A stretch of DNA of 64,000 nucleotides from Candida dubliniensis CD36 (GCF_000026945.1 NC_012865.1:124001-188000); one strand, 5' to 3'. Positions 30,251-41,833 are shown, counted from the stretch's first letter. Notes: generated from the letters alone by a model not told the origin. Translations and numbers: made by a program.

Positions 30251-31000
30251 CTAGCAACAATTTCTAGGAGGGCCACGTTTAATTCTATAGTGTTCCATTA
30301 ATCTTTCGGCAACAAATCTTCCAATACCAGAGCCAATAACCACAGCAAAGAAATAAGTCAAAGTGTAGGTCATAGCAGCCAACATCAAGGAATAAGCAAA
30401 CAAATCTGGAATAATACATAATGCAAGTCTAATAATATCTCTTGAAATTGTTGATGCTAAAGATAATGACTTACCGGTACCACGAGGTTTAGTGGTTTCT
30501 TCATGTTGTGGAGAATTCTGTTTATCAATACTTTCATCGGAAACAACTTCTTTTTCAGTATCATCACAACATGATTTAACTGGTGGTGGTTGCAAATTGG
30601 CACTATGTTGAGAAATTCCTTGTTCGACTTCAACATAATTATTATTTTTCCAAACAATTTCTTCAAGATAATTTCGAACAAATTCCAACATTCTAGCAAG
30701 GAAAGCAACAAAGAATAACAAAACAAATATCCCAAAGGCTTGAGCTTTGGTGCTAGCTCTTAAATCTCTGAATACAACAGGATAATCTTTATATGATGCC
30801 GTGAGCCACATGTTCATTGCCATATGAGAAGATCCATGATCCATACCTTCCATAGCCATACCCAGCGAAGTACTAGATGACATTGCCATGTCCATTGTCG
30901 ATGAAGCCATTTCCATAACTGCTGAAGTGACTGACATGGCCATTGATGAGGCTGGATCACTCATATGCATATGACCTTCGTGTCTTTTTAAGAATTCCAT
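30251..31000 (-). CDS. CTR1: high-affinity copper transporter Ctr1
   Basis: Plasma-membrane Cu(I) importer of the Ctr family. The 249-aa product has a Met/His/Ser-rich outer N-terminus with many M-x-M and HMHM motifs (residues 10-65), then TM1 (about 87-109, AQAFGIFVLLFFVAFLARML), a variable cytosolic loop with CC near residue 143, and TM2-TM3 (about 190-230) including an MxxxM-like YSLMLAAMTYTLTYFF and G-S-G-I-G in TM3. The end RGPPRNCC is a Cys-type copper-handing tail. Three perfect Mac1-type elements lie upstream (31246-31413), indicating induction by copper shortage. Confidence 0.95.
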   Translation of the reverse strand: MEFLKRHEGHMHMSDPASSMAMSVTSAVMEMASSTMDMAMSSSTSLGMAMEGMDHGSSHMAMNMWLTASYKDYPVVFRDLRASTKAQAFGIFVLLFFVAFLARMLEFVRNYLEEIVWKNNNYVEVEQGISQHSANLQPPPVKSCCDDTEKEVVSDESIDKQNSPQHEETTKPRGTGKSLSLASTISRDIIRLALCIIPDLFAYSLMLAAMTYTLTYFFAVVIGSGIGRFVAERLMEHYRIKRGPPRNCC

Positions 31001-31245
31001 AATGTAGTATCAGATGTGTTGTGGTACTTTTAAGTTAAAAATATATATGTTATCGGGTGAAGGTGATAATATGTAACTTGAAATTGAGATAAGGAAATTC
31101 CAAGGATAGAAATAAACTCGAGTTTAAATAGTTTGTGAATTCACTAGGGAAGGAAGGAGGAAGAATGAGCTAATTAGGCAAGGCCAAAGAAATGAATGTT
31201 AATAAAGAATATGGGGTTTGAAAATAATAAGAAAAAAGAAAAACA

Positions 31246-31253
31246 TGAGCAAA
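31246..31253 (-). promoter_or_regulatory. copper-response element (Mac1-type)
   Basis: TGAGCAAA on the + strand, i.e. TTTGCTCA on the CTR1 coding strand, 246 bp before the CTR1 ATG. This octamer is the established Mac1 binding site of yeast copper-uptake genes. Confidence 0.75.
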
Positions 31254-31283
31254 ATAACATGTTATTTAAAGGGTTGAAGAATA

Positions 31284-31291
31284 TTTGCTCA
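31284..31291 (+). promoter_or_regulatory. copper-response element (Mac1-type)
   Basis: TTTGCTCA in the opposite orientation to the first copy, 31 bp away, 284 bp before the CTR1 ATG. Paired elements are what Mac1 needs for full activation in S. cerevisiae. Confidence 0.75.
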
Positions 31292-31405
31292 TAGTTGTGA
31301 TTTAATAATTAGGACATGTAACAATTAATCTCGATATATATTAATCATTATATTTTAATTGTGTTTGTGTTTCTGGTTGGTTAGTTGGTTTGAGATTGAT
31401 GAGAA

Positions 31406-31413
31406 TGAGCAAA
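31406..31413 (-). promoter_or_regulatory. copper-response element (Mac1-type)
   Basis: A third perfect copy (TGAGCAAA on +), 406 bp before the CTR1 ATG. Three exact octamers within 168 bp are very unlikely by chance. Confidence 0.7.
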
Positions 31414-31860
31414 TTTTCAATTACCTAAATTGATCAAAGCGCACAATGATTGATAGCAAGATGAGGCGAGAATGCCGAACCCGAAAAAAAAAAAAAAAAA
31501 ATCGAAACATAAAATTCGTATAGAAATGAGAATGTTCTTAACTTCCTAAAATTGACAGAGTTTAATAATATTAATCTACAACCAATCTCGAAAGATATTG
31601 GTTCAAACTTTGTCTAGTGAACCGAGATTACGACATGTTTCTCAACATATAATTTCTAAAGATCAATTAGGACTCCCGGTCAATTGCACACTTTCATTGA
31701 TAAAAAACAAACCAATTCATTATTTGTGTGAATAACATTATCTATAACAAAACAAATCTATATAGCACTTTTAGTGCTTAGTATAATATTAACAATAAAC
31801 AATACTTTTAAGCGAAATGCAACTTATGCCAAACAAAATGGGGGGTGGGAGATGTGTTAA

Positions 31861-34047
31861 CTAACTCTGTTTACTGTAGGGACATCTGACTTTTGGATCT
31901 TTTGTTAAAATATGGGATTCTAACCAATCATTGGCAATCATCCGAGCACCACATGCTTCACATGTCCCCATAATAGGTAATTTGTCAGTCAATGTATTTG
32001 CAGTTTTCCCCTTTGGATCATCAAATACGAAATGCAGATGCAATAAATGCTTTTTGTAGTCATAAGGTCGATTGAAGTTTTGTGTTTTGTGATTACACAT
32101 TGATTTGGGATACACACATTGGAAACGGCCAACTTCATCATGGATTCTCATATGTCTAGCAATATCTCTGCTAATATATTTGTCACAAACACTACAGACT
32201 GCTCCTTTGGAAACTCTCTTTTTCAGAGGTTTGGATAAAGTGGTAGTAGCGGTATTTGTAGCAGTTGCTGTGCTCGTTGTAGGTGGTGTGAAACCAGTAC
32301 TGGCAGAATATACCAGATCAGATCCTACTGAAGCTGGACTATGGCCACTTTGACTGGAAACGGTTTTCTGTAAAGTGGGCAATTGCAATCTGAAATCCAG
32401 TCTCTGATCGTCTTCCTCGTCTCCCGAGCCAACTGTCAAATACTGCGGTGTAATTTCATTTGAGTATAAACGGTCACGATCCAACTGAGCCTCATTTTCA
32501 GATGATAAAAAGTCGTCACCAATAGATGACTCAAAATTCAATGGAGTGAACATATTCTGATTTTGTGGGATGTCTAATTCTGTAAAATTAGTTACCAATG
32601 TATCTTGTTGTAAATCAACAACATCGGCCTGATTAACGTTAGCTATATTCTCATTATTACTGTCACCTGTGCCTTTATGATCAGATAATTTTTCTGCTTC
32701 TTGTAAGTAATCCTCAAACGTTTTGTTAAAATTGTTGACCGAATTATCATTAATAGCCGGTGAAAAGTATCCACCCGAGGTTGCAAGATTCTCATTGACA
32801 CCAGGAGTGTTATTTAGTTCAAAATACCCATTCGGATTTCCTGGAGGGTCCATTGAAGGAGTAAGATTAAATGTAGGAATGGCAAAATTGCGGTCAGCGA
32901 AACTCAAATCCTTGTCGGCGATTTTTAAATCATCCTCGTTCGATTTCAAATTGGACCCATTAGCCAAATTCGCCATGGTGGTGGATGCAAGTCTTCGGCG
33001 GACATGTCCACTAGGTGTTCTATTCCAATAATCTGTGCCAGAATCAGATTGTGAAGATGTTATCGTAGGGACACATTTTTTAACATTATCTAATTGTAAA
33101 TGGAACACTGGCTTCTTTCTTGGTCTTCCTTTCTTGATTTTGGGTTTAGTTTCATGAGAAAAGGACTCGCGTCTTGCGTGTAAATGATCATTTGCTGCAT
33201 TTAAATGACGATTTGTCAAACCCATGTCGGACGATTTGATGCTGCTGCGTTTTTGATGTTGGTTGTAGTGTGTTTGTTGCTGCTGTTGCTGTTGCAACTG
33301 ATGTTGGAGCTGATGCTGCTGTAGATTTTGTATAGATAAACTAGATGCCGGTGCTGTATTTTGTCTATGTGGCTGGGGACGTGCCATTGGTTCAACGAAT
33401 TCTTGAGTGGTATCATAAAACTGCATCACTGGTTGTGATGGTTGTACTGGCGGCGGCGGCATTGGTTGTTGATGTGGTGGTAATGGTAGTGCTGCCTGTT
33501 GCGGTAATGTTGGTATTGGTTGCTGTTGTAGTTGTAGTTGTGGAGGTGGAGGTGGTATAGGCATCTGCAAAGATAGATTGTCTATTGTAGATTGACCGTC
33601 AAACAGTTCTTGATGATGGTTGAACCCATGAATCGGAATAACATTAGGGTCATGTTCCTTGGTGAACCGGTCTATTTCTTCTTCAAAAGTATTACTGTTA
33701 TTGCTGTTGTAACTGTCTATTCGTGATGAAGGCACCGACACAGCAGCTCTAGTCGAGAAGTATCCAACATCGTTACCACCTTGATTGTCAATAACGTTTG
33801 ATTTGTATTCGTATATGTTTGGCGTTAGTAGATTCATTTCAGATGTGTGGTTGGTATTTGGATGTGGATAATAGGTGTTCATTGTTGGGGCCATAGTGGT
33901 GGTGGCAGTTGTAGTCGTGGCGATAGGTGCATTTGATCCTTGGTTTGTCATGTGTGTCACATTGGCTTCATGGGCAACATTGGATGTTGGATTCGTATAT
34001 CGATTAAACAACATCTGTTGCATCTTAGCATGATAGTCAGCAGACAT
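31861..34047 (-). CDS. zinc-finger transcription regulator with AT-hook, paralogue 1
   Basis: A 728-aa putative DNA-binding regulator that I cannot name. The N-terminal 300 residues are low-complexity: Asn/Thr-rich, a polyproline/Gln stretch (PPPPPQLQLQQQ, residues 160-205) and a Gln/His run near 240-265. An AT-hook-like KKGRPRKKP lies near residue 307. The C-terminal 115 residues form a compact zinc module: CSVC-x12-H-x3-H, then FQCVYP..MC..K.QNFNRPYDYKKHLLHLHF, then CEACGARM..NDWLESH and a last Cys. The same module, in the same order, occurs in the gene at 38582-39700. The fingers are atypical because the second has an enlarged Cys spacing. It is presumed nuclear. Confidence 0.9.
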   Translation of the reverse strand: MSADYHAKMQQMLFNRYTNPTSNVAHEANVTHMTNQGSNAPIATTTTATTTMAPTMNTYYPHPNTNHTSEMNLLTPNIYEYKSNVIDNQGGNDVGYFSTRAAVSVPSSRIDSYNSNNSNTFEEEIDRFTKEHDPNVIPIHGFNHHQELFDGQSTIDNLSLQMPIPPPPPQLQLQQQPIPTLPQQAALPLPPHQQPMPPPPVQPSQPVMQFYDTTQEFVEPMARPQPHRQNTAPASSLSIQNLQQHQLQHQLQQQQQQQTHYNQHQKRSSIKSSDMGLTNRHLNAANDHLHARRESFSHETKPKIKKGRPRKKPVFHLQLDNVKKCVPTITSSQSDSGTDYWNRTPSGHVRRRLASTTMANLANGSNLKSNEDDLKIADKDLSFADRNFAIPTFNLTPSMDPPGNPNGYFELNNTPGVNENLATSGGYFSPAINDNSVNNFNKTFEDYLQEAEKLSDHKGTGDSNNENIANVNQADVVDLQQDTLVTNFTELDIPQNQNMFTPLNFESSIGDDFLSSENEAQLDRDRLYSNEITPQYLTVGSGDEEDDQRLDFRLQLPTLQKTVSSQSGHSPASVGSDLVYSASTGFTPPTTSTATATNTATTTLSKPLKKRVSKGAVCSVCDKYISRDIARHMRIHDEVGRFQCVYPKSMCNHKTQNFNRPYDYKKHLLHLHFVFDDPKGKTANTLTDKLPIMGTCEACGARMIANDWLESHILTKDPKVRCPYSKQS

Positions 34048-35900
34048 ATCGGTGGATTGTAGAATAAGTAGACTTAATATGTATGGAGATAAGGTGTGTA
34101 TAAAGAAGGAAACGAATAGTTCAAGAATAAGTAGTAGAAGTGATGACAGTTGGTAATGCTAATAATGAGTAATAGATGTTGCTGTTGTTGTTGGTCAAAA
34201 GATGAATGGATGGATGAAATAAAATGTAAGAAAAAAAAAAGAAAAAAAATTAAGACTTGGATATGAATTTATAATTTAGCTTTGTTTGTCATTAATTCTT
34301 TCTTGTTTTTTGTTCTTTTTAGTCTTTCTTTTGATTTTCAATTGTATTTTTTGTTGCTCATTCTATTTATGTCGTCTTCTCTTGCGTTCAGAGTCGTGTT
34401 TGGTTTTGCCCCTGGGTCCCCCTCATGGCAGTAGAAAAGAAAAGTCACTGGCACTACTACTGCGACTGCTTTTGATTCCAGATCAGAATGTCGCAATGTC
34501 TTTTTCTAATTACACAATATCTCAAATCTACAAAAAATAATCCGACATTTCAATTTCTTTTAAATGTCGTATTAATATCCGAGAGTTGCTATTGCCGTTG
34601 CCTACCTACCTACCAACCCACTTCTACATGCACAGTGTTCAGGTATCTGTTCCAACTTTCAATCGCCTGACGAATGACCATTGTTTTCTATTTAGCTTGG
34701 TATAATCATCTTGAGAGGGAAAAAGATCTTGAATTTGTTAGACCATCTACTTTACTTATTTTTTTTTTTTTTTCCTTGGTTTCGTAATTTCTTGAAAAAG
34801 CAACATGGAGAATTTCTTGATTACCTTTCATTAATAGTACAAGAATTTTGTTCAGTTTCATTGGTGATAGAATACCTTTTTCTTATACTTTTTGGACTCT
34901 ATTTGGTTTGCCATATCAGCTGATTATTTGCTTAGTAAGTGTAGTCTTCAGGGTTGCAGTTCAGTTTGAGTTATATAAAAGCTTATTTGCAAAAAAAAAT
35001 AATAATAATAAATGCATAATCAAATTCTTCCGCTCAGAATGTATGTCCAAGAAAACAGAAAACTAAAATTGATACAAAAACAAAAAAAAAGACCCCGGTA
35101 CAGGCTTTGATCTGAGAAATGGGTTCAAGATTAAAATGAAATGAACTTCCATACCAAAAGTTTTTGCTAGTATTCCGGATAACCAATCAACATCGCCTTA
35201 ATTAAACTATTTTATTTTTGCTGTCTCTCATTGGCCAAACAGCAATTATGTTTATTAAATTCGGATCTGAAGTTTATAGCCATTGAACTTCAAGGAAGTC
35301 GCCTTGGTTTTCATACAAGAAAATACACAAATGCCAACCACAGCCACATACTCCCGAAAGAAGGGTTGAAAAAGTTTAATGGCAAAAAGAAACACAAACT
35401 TCCTCGAGAAATGAAATGAACGTCATTAGAGGTCATGTATTCTAAAATTGCTACAAGATATAAACTCATACATTTGTCGAATTGTATCAAGTGTTAATCG
35501 CTGTTGATTTCCAGAACTGTAACACCAATTTTATGAGATGAGATTGTTAACAATAGGAAAGATATTCTTTCAAATCGAGTTTTGAGGAGACTTTTTCTTC
35601 TTCTTTTACAGTTGTTCCCTTTTTGTCCCACACCAAACTTGTTTTCTACAATTTCCCGATTATCCGCTTTGTTCCTCACAAAATTAAATCCGAAAAAAGA
35701 AATTTTTAATTCTATTGTTAGTTGCGAAACTTGCACTTATTGGTGTTCTATTTATATATATCTTTTTGTGATGCTTCTTCTATTTTCAATAACCGAAGTT
35801 CAAATATTAATTTAGCCAAAACTCAAATTAAATCAATTAGATCACCCATAAAATATGACGGAAATGAAACTCCTTCCGGACTAATTGAATGATGCAAATG

Positions 35901-36104
35901 CTACTGAGACACGAGGAATAAAATTGGAATGGCTATGACTATGGATATGACAGCGGCTATGGCCACAGCAATGATAACGATGATAGTAAAACCAGCAATG
36001 AAACTAACAGTAAATGTAAAAGTACCCATAAAAGCAATAGAAACAGCAACAGAAGCTATAACTGTAGTGATGACAATAAACACATCATATATTTCATTAA
36101 ACAT
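35901..36104 (-). CDS. questionable small hydrophobic ORF
   Basis: An ATG-to-TAG frame of 67 codons that is almost wholly hydrophobic: two potential membrane helices (VFIVITTVIASVAVSIAFMG and FTIIVIIAVAIAAVISIVIA) and nothing else. The opposite strand is open too (35929-36204), with Met/Thr/Ala-rich output. The DNA is a degenerate NTN-periodic stretch, which would produce hydrophobic codons on one strand without any selection, so this may not be a gene. No relative is recognised. Confidence 0.2.
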   Translation of the reverse strand: MFNEIYDVFIVITTVIASVAVSIAFMGTFTFTVSFIAGFTIIVIIAVAIAAVISIVIAIPILFLVSQ

Positions 36105-37850
36105 GTCTGAGCTTTACATTTTGGGGGAAGCCTTTAAAATTATCCATCAAAGAAGAACTAGTAAAGGTAAAGAAACGTACCAAGAAAAGCGAAGAGAATA
36201 TTAACCATGTTTTATCTTCTTGAGTTGTACCTCAATTTTGCAAGAAATCTAGGGGATTTTGGTAGTATACTCTATTGTTTAAAACATTAGCATATGCGTA
36301 TCTTCCTACACTTATTGTTGGACACCTTGACTACCAAACTCTCATGTGAAAAGATAAAAGAGATGATAAATGGTTAATTATAGGCAAGTTTTTCAAGCAT
36401 TTTGAAAAGATTAGGCAGGTTTAGGTATCACAATGGATTCATATAGGGACAGCGTTTTTTTTTTTTTTTTCAACTGATCTTGCTCAGTCAATTGTGAGCA
36501 CTGTTGTTGGAACAATCTTGAGTCGCATCGCGGCAGAATCAAAGTATACAGTTTATCCGAAACCTCGCAAATAGCACACTCATAAAGAAACCATTATAGG
36601 TAACATCGGGTTGAATCCAGAACAAAAGCCTAGTTAACGACAACCCTCGTCGATAAACAAATTAACAAATTTAGCAGAACATTTTTTTCTGTAACTTGAA
36701 TTATTAACAGAAGCTTTTTTAGGAATCAATTCGTTGATCTTGGACATTGCATCAAAGTACTTAAGAAAAAAAAACAAGAAGTACAAAGGAAACTGGTGTC
36801 AAAGGCATCTCTTTAATGAATCATACATTTACGGGATAATAAATAGACTTGGCAGGTTACAGTTTTAGTCAATCATTGTAAAATTGCCACCATTGCATTC
36901 AACACAGTAAGTCGTGATATCTAATGTTGGTTGTTAGGGTAAACATGATTAAGAGAAATAACATCTACATTCTAATATTAAAAAAAAAAAAATAGCAATA
37001 GTTGAGCTTTTCAAAACTGAGTGATTATGATGTGAGAATTCATTATTAAGGTTTCTAAACCCGATAAAAGGTTGTTCTGGGATTTTTTTTCTTGTTCTTT
37101 AACCATCCAACGGTTGCTTTTAATTTGAAATCATATAGTTTTTGCATCGAGGTATTCGATAAAAACCGTGCCTTGAATTCTATCATGTCGTCATGGTGCA
37201 GAACAACAAGATGAAATTTTCATTAACCCTCGTAAGTTGGCATACATCCGTGTAAAGGAAGCAAACCAATGTTTTAAATCATATAGACTTTTTTTTTTTT
37301 GGAAACATTTAAAAAAGTTAATTTATTATGGAACAAGAAAAAAACAAACTAAACAATTGAGAGTTTTATTCGTTGTCAATTGCGTGAGTGAAACAAGAGT
37401 TAAACACACAAACTGGAAATAGTACAAGACGCAAAATCAAAGCAGAATGAGGTAATTTGGGAACTTTTGTGTTTTTTTAGTTGAGTTTAGTCCTTGTATG
37501 ACTGTTCTAGAAGACTTGATTGAACAATGGAATGGTCCCGCCTTTGATTTATGTAAGTTCCTGAAATTGGTCTAAAAAAGAGGGTTACGCACGATGGGTA
37601 TAGGAATAAGGTTTGAATCAATGAGGTAATTAAAACTAGCCCTTTATTGAAAAGTAATGTATTACAAAAAAGTCTTACATCTACAGCCAACCAATAGTTT
37701 GAAGTAATCCCATTCAAACCAACATAGACATCGAAGTATAGGAAAGGATAGAGTGATCCTAGGAGATTTTTTTTTTTTTTTTTCAAAAAAATCCAATATG
37801 AAGAGAAAAAAAAAACTGTAGACGCTACCAAACTAAATTTCAGCATAGAT

Positions 37851-37865
37851 CCGCCTTGACTCTGA
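37851..37865. repeat. 15-bp element shared with 43482-43496
   Basis: CCGCCTTGACTCTGA, identical to the copy upstream of paralogue 2 and in the same orientation. It lies 3804 bp upstream of the paralogue 1 ATG. A related CCCGCCTTAA follows at 37881-37890. Confidence 0.6.
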
Positions 37866-38546
37866 TTTGTCTGCATTTTTCCCGCCTTAAGAATAGTCTA
37901 TGCATAAATGCAAAATCAATTGATAAGAAAGAGTAGCATTGGTACCACTGTTGTTGTTTCTTTTCCAACAATATAAGGGAAGTCTAGATCTGCAAGACCT
38001 ATCTTTTCCTGTTTAGTTATTGGTTTCGTTGGATAATGATGATAACGAGAAAAATAAAAGTGATCACAAATATTAATTGGTCACTGATCGGAAAATTCTA
38101 ATTATGACATCATGATGATAAATTGCGGAAAGCGTGAAGGGGATAACAGCAACAACCAGTCGATGGAAACTGTGTGTTTCTTTTTTGTTCACCAGTGTAG
38201 AATGAAATAAATTTTAAACATGTCAAAGCAGGAGGGCTTCGAGATTCTAATGGAGGAACTCTCTATGGTTGCGAAAATATATATCATCACTAGTAATGAC
38301 AGTACGTCTAACAAAAAAAACAAGAACAACGTATATTTTTATACGAAAAGAAAAATCAATTAAAATTATATATTATTAGGTACAATTTTTAATTAAAAGA
38401 ATTGAATTAAAGTAATAATTGTTTATGGAACAGTCACAGACCACCTATTTCACCACACTTTTTCTTCATCCTTTTTAACGGCTGTTCTGGCCATATAAAT
38501 TAAAAATACAAATAAAATAAAAAAAAAAAAGTCGAGGTATAACATG

Positions 38547-38557
38547 CCCCCCCCCCC
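38547..38557 (+). repeat. C11 homopolymer
   Basis: Eleven consecutive C in a very AT-rich background, 25 bp past the stop of zinc-finger paralogue 2 (on its strand, a G run in the 3' UTR). Such runs are rare here and likely length-variable. Confidence 0.8.
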
Positions 38558-38581
38558 TTATTTACTGAAGTGTTTCTTGAT

Positions 38582-39700
38582 TCACTCAATTAAGGGGCAT
38601 TTCTTTGTAGGATCATCGGTCAAAATATGTTCATCCAACCAATCTTTACCACTAAATCTTAAACCACATGGACATGTCCCCCAATGATTTAATTTATCAC
38701 TCAAGTTATGTAATCGTTTGATTGAAGAGTCATCAAATGTGAAATGTCGATTTAATAAATGCTTTTTATAATCGTATGGTCGATTGAATTTCCCCAGTTT
38801 ATGTCGACATTGGCGTTTGGGGAAAACACAATGGAAACGGGCATCTACTTGATGAGTCCTCAAGTGTCGTGTCATATCTCTAGTGATTCTTTTCCCACAA
38901 ATAGTACATATCTTATGATCAACAAATCTACTCTCAACTAATGGAACAACAATGTTGGCATTGGAGTTGACCAATGACGTCACGTCAGGGTATCGGTTGA
39001 CATCGATGTTGGTGGTTACATGAAACGGCATTGTATTACGAGTAGCTGTAGTAGTGGTAGTACTAGTAGAAGAAGACGACGTATTACGAGTGGTAATTTC
39101 TGATGGTGGTATTGGATGGGAAGGAGGTTGATTGTCATGGCTAGACCAAACATAATGTTGTTGGGACTCTGTCTCGGGAATTGAATACGTAGGTGGTGGG
39201 GGAGGCGGTGGTTGTAAAATTGACGAATAGTAGGCTCTTGAGGAATGTAATGATACAGGAGGATTTTTTGGTTCATGAACGTAGGAATGTGAGTGTAGCA
39301 GGTCGTCGGGTATAGTCTGACCAAAATAATGTTGATACAGAGGTACTGAATGTGTTTGTCGTGGGAGTGGCGCCAGTGCATGTGCTTGTGTTACAGTTGG
39401 ACCTGGCTGGGCGTACAGCTGTTGTCCCGATGGTATCCCAGAATCGGTGGAGACAGGTTGTTGATATTGAGAACTACCTGGTAAACTGCTCAGAGGCATC
39501 ACATACGAACTAGGCAATGTCTCGGTAGTGGTGGTGTACTCATAGGTTGACGGGACTTGAGAAGGAACTGGGATATTGTCTGATTTCTGTTGTTGTTGCA
39601 GCTGCACTGACTGCAACGGCTGCTCTTTTTGGTTTTGTTTCTGTTGTATTGTGTTTGATGATGCGTTAATAGATTGTTGTGGGCTCTCTTTTGTTTCCAT
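38582..39700 (-). CDS. zinc-finger transcription regulator, paralogue 2
   Basis: A 372-aa putative regulator. The N-terminal 250 residues are low-complexity: Gln-rich start (residues 15-45), Ser/Pro/Tyr-rich middle with a polyproline run (PPPPPPPTYS near 165) and a Ser/Thr run near 205-220. The C-terminal 110 residues repeat the zinc module of the 31861-34047 gene: CTICGKRITRDMTRHLRTH, FHCVFPKRQCRHKLGKFNRPYDYKKHLLNRHF, then CPCGLRFSGKDWLDEH and a final Cys. The two modules are clearly homologous while the rest differs (no AT-hook here), so these are paralogues that diverged outside the DNA-binding part. I do not recognise a named gene. Confidence 0.9.
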   Translation of the reverse strand: METKESPQQSINASSNTIQQKQNQKEQPLQSVQLQQQQKSDNIPVPSQVPSTYEYTTTTETLPSSYVMPLSSLPGSSQYQQPVSTDSGIPSGQQLYAQPGPTVTQAHALAPLPRQTHSVPLYQHYFGQTIPDDLLHSHSYVHEPKNPPVSLHSSRAYYSSILQPPPPPPPTYSIPETESQQHYVWSSHDNQPPSHPIPPSEITTRNTSSSSTSTTTTTATRNTMPFHVTTNIDVNRYPDVTSLVNSNANIVVPLVESRFVDHKICTICGKRITRDMTRHLRTHQVDARFHCVFPKRQCRHKLGKFNRPYDYKKHLLNRHFTFDDSSIKRLHNLSDKLNHWGTCPCGLRFSGKDWLDEHILTDDPTKKCPLIE

Positions 39701-41833
39701 TTCGTGATATCAAAATCCAAGCTTGTATGATTATTGGCGTAAACTTGAAATTCCATTTACTTATTGTAACTTGATATGCAATAAAAGAAAAACAAAAAAA
39801 AGAATTATAAAAAAATTTAAAGGTGTTCTTTATTTTCAAATAATCAATAGAATTGAATCTTTTGCGGTATAATGAAACTGGAGAATTAAAAAAAAAAAAA
39901 AAAAAAAAAATTTGGTGATCTGGAAGGGAAATGATTGACAAGAAATGAAGTTGAAATTGAAATTAGTTTAAACGAATGACTTTCTTTCTCTAATTAGAAT
40001 AGTAATATAACGATAAAGGAATGACTAGATAAATAGGAAACAGAATTTGAATGATATAACGAGTTGAAAGAAAAATTTAGAAATACAAAAAATTTGTGCT
40101 GATCCGGTGTCTATATATATATGATATGGAGTATTTGTAATTATGTTTTAGCAAGGTACACCAACCAACCAACTGGAATTTCAATAATTCATTTATTCAT
40201 TCATTCACCCAATTTTCTTTTTTTTTTTTCTATTATAAAACGTAAGTGTATGTAGAATTAAATGGAATAACCCAACTAAAGAAAAATTAGACTAGATATG
40301 TTTGGTTTAATTTTTTGTTTTGTCACTAAACCTAACTTTGCCGAATTTAATTACATTTTTGTTGCCGTTTTCGCTCGCCTTTCATGTTCCGGGACTAGGT
40401 GTTGGGTTAGGGATGTTAGGAACAACAGAGTGGGTGTGTAACTAGGAGAATTTACACATGTTACATAGTGGTAGGAGCAAAATGGATCATTCCGGCAGAA
40501 TAAATTGAGAAAGAATATGCAATGTAGAAGTGGCTAAAAGTTTTTCTTGGTTGTCGCAAAAAAAAAAAAAAGGGTAACAATGGCGAATTCATTTTTTTAT
40601 TCTACCCCTCCCACCAATTTCTTCTTTAAAGAAATAAAGAACAAGTTAAAAATAGATCCCTGCCTCACCCTCAAATTCCATTTATATTTTATTTTAACAC
40701 AAACACAAACGCTCAGACGACATAAACCGGGAATACAAAACTTATAATACCTACACCAAATCGTAAAAGCCTCACATTATAACGACAGACAACCAAATGA
40801 ATTTGAGTTGGTTAAATTCTTCTAACTATACTTTGTCTAGCCGTGGATTTCTATGCATGACTTTTTAATAATAGACGTATTATGTTCGGTGAGTTAATTG
40901 ACAATTCTTATTTCCTTCTCGATTCACCAACTCCAAACTCATGGTGGTAGATAAATTCTTTAACCAACAAAAGAAAATCAACTTCTGAAAAAAGATCTGA
41001 AATTGCTAGTGAATCAGAAGTTTCAGATTGCTATCAATGCAGCAATTTAAGCGGTGGCGGTGATAGAAAGAAAGAAAAAAAAAAAAAAAAAGATCCGCCA
41101 TTATATTGCTATGGGGTTGCTATATAATATTTGTTACACTCTTGAATGAGTCCAGATTTCAAAAGTTTTATTTTTTACGTGGTCACAACTGAAACACATT
41201 TCATTTTGCAGAAGGTGCTTCATAAACTCCGCTGTAATATTTCTACTGAAATATAATTGCGTGTACTTGTTATCATTTCAATTTAGTAATAGAAGAGTAG
41301 ACGAGGGTAGAAATTTTGAGAATAAGAAAACAGCCCCCAGCGAAATGGTCTGTATTACTTGCAGATACGTACCAATCTGGGTAAAATTGTATAGGTTGGA
41401 AACTCAAAGAAAACCAACACCATCAGTGTGAGTTTATTAGGCTTGGTCTAGTTGTCTGTGAAATATCCCTTTTTTTAACACAAGTTCACCAGATTGTTTG
41501 ACTAGAGTATTTAGCACATTGGAAATTATGAAATATTTTCTTGCCCTTCTTTCAATTTTTTTTTTTGGTTTAGTCCTTTTCTTTTGAGATAGAGGGCACG
41601 ATGAGAACTGGTAGATAATCATGATCTGTGATTGATCTGGCTATATTGATATTGATATTGATCAACTACCAAAAAAAGAATGCTAGCTTTATATGTTAGA
41701 ATTGATTAATCGATATAAATCAAATCATGATTTACATTTTAAAAAACAACCTTGAATAATAATCTCACAAAACTAAGAGCAAAGTTCTATAAGGGGGTGA
41801 AATCGACAAAGATCTGCAGGAAATAATACTACT

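Larger units (their letters stand above)
31001..31860. promoter_or_regulatory. CTR1 upstream region
   Basis: The 860-bp spacer between the CTR1 start and the stop of the first zinc-finger gene. It holds the three copper-response octamers listed separately, an A-run at 31484-31501, and no ORF. The part near 31800-31860 is probably the zinc-finger gene's 3' UTR. Confidence 0.6.
34048..38581. other. 4.5-kb gene-poor region upstream of zinc-finger paralogue 1
   Basis: No gene that I can support. Because both flanking genes are on the minus strand, most of this is probably promoter and leader of paralogue 1. It contains scattered A/T runs, an 11-C run at 38547-38557, a stretch of degenerate GCTATG-type repeats near 35930-35970 that yields a hydrophobic 67-codon frame (35901-36104, minus), and a 15-bp element (37851-37865) repeated upstream of paralogue 2. 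Short frames elsewhere look like chance. No tRNA or transposon end was recognised. Confidence 0.55.

Noticed and set aside
33345..33560. Val/Ala-rich + strand ORF opposite the first zinc-finger gene
   Set aside because: It is the complement of the Gln/Pro repeat region; such repeats give Val/Ala-rich antisense translations.
36609..36618. GGTTGAATCC resembling a tRNA T-loop
   Set aside because: No acceptor or anticodon stem could be paired at the right spacing, so no tRNA gene is supported.
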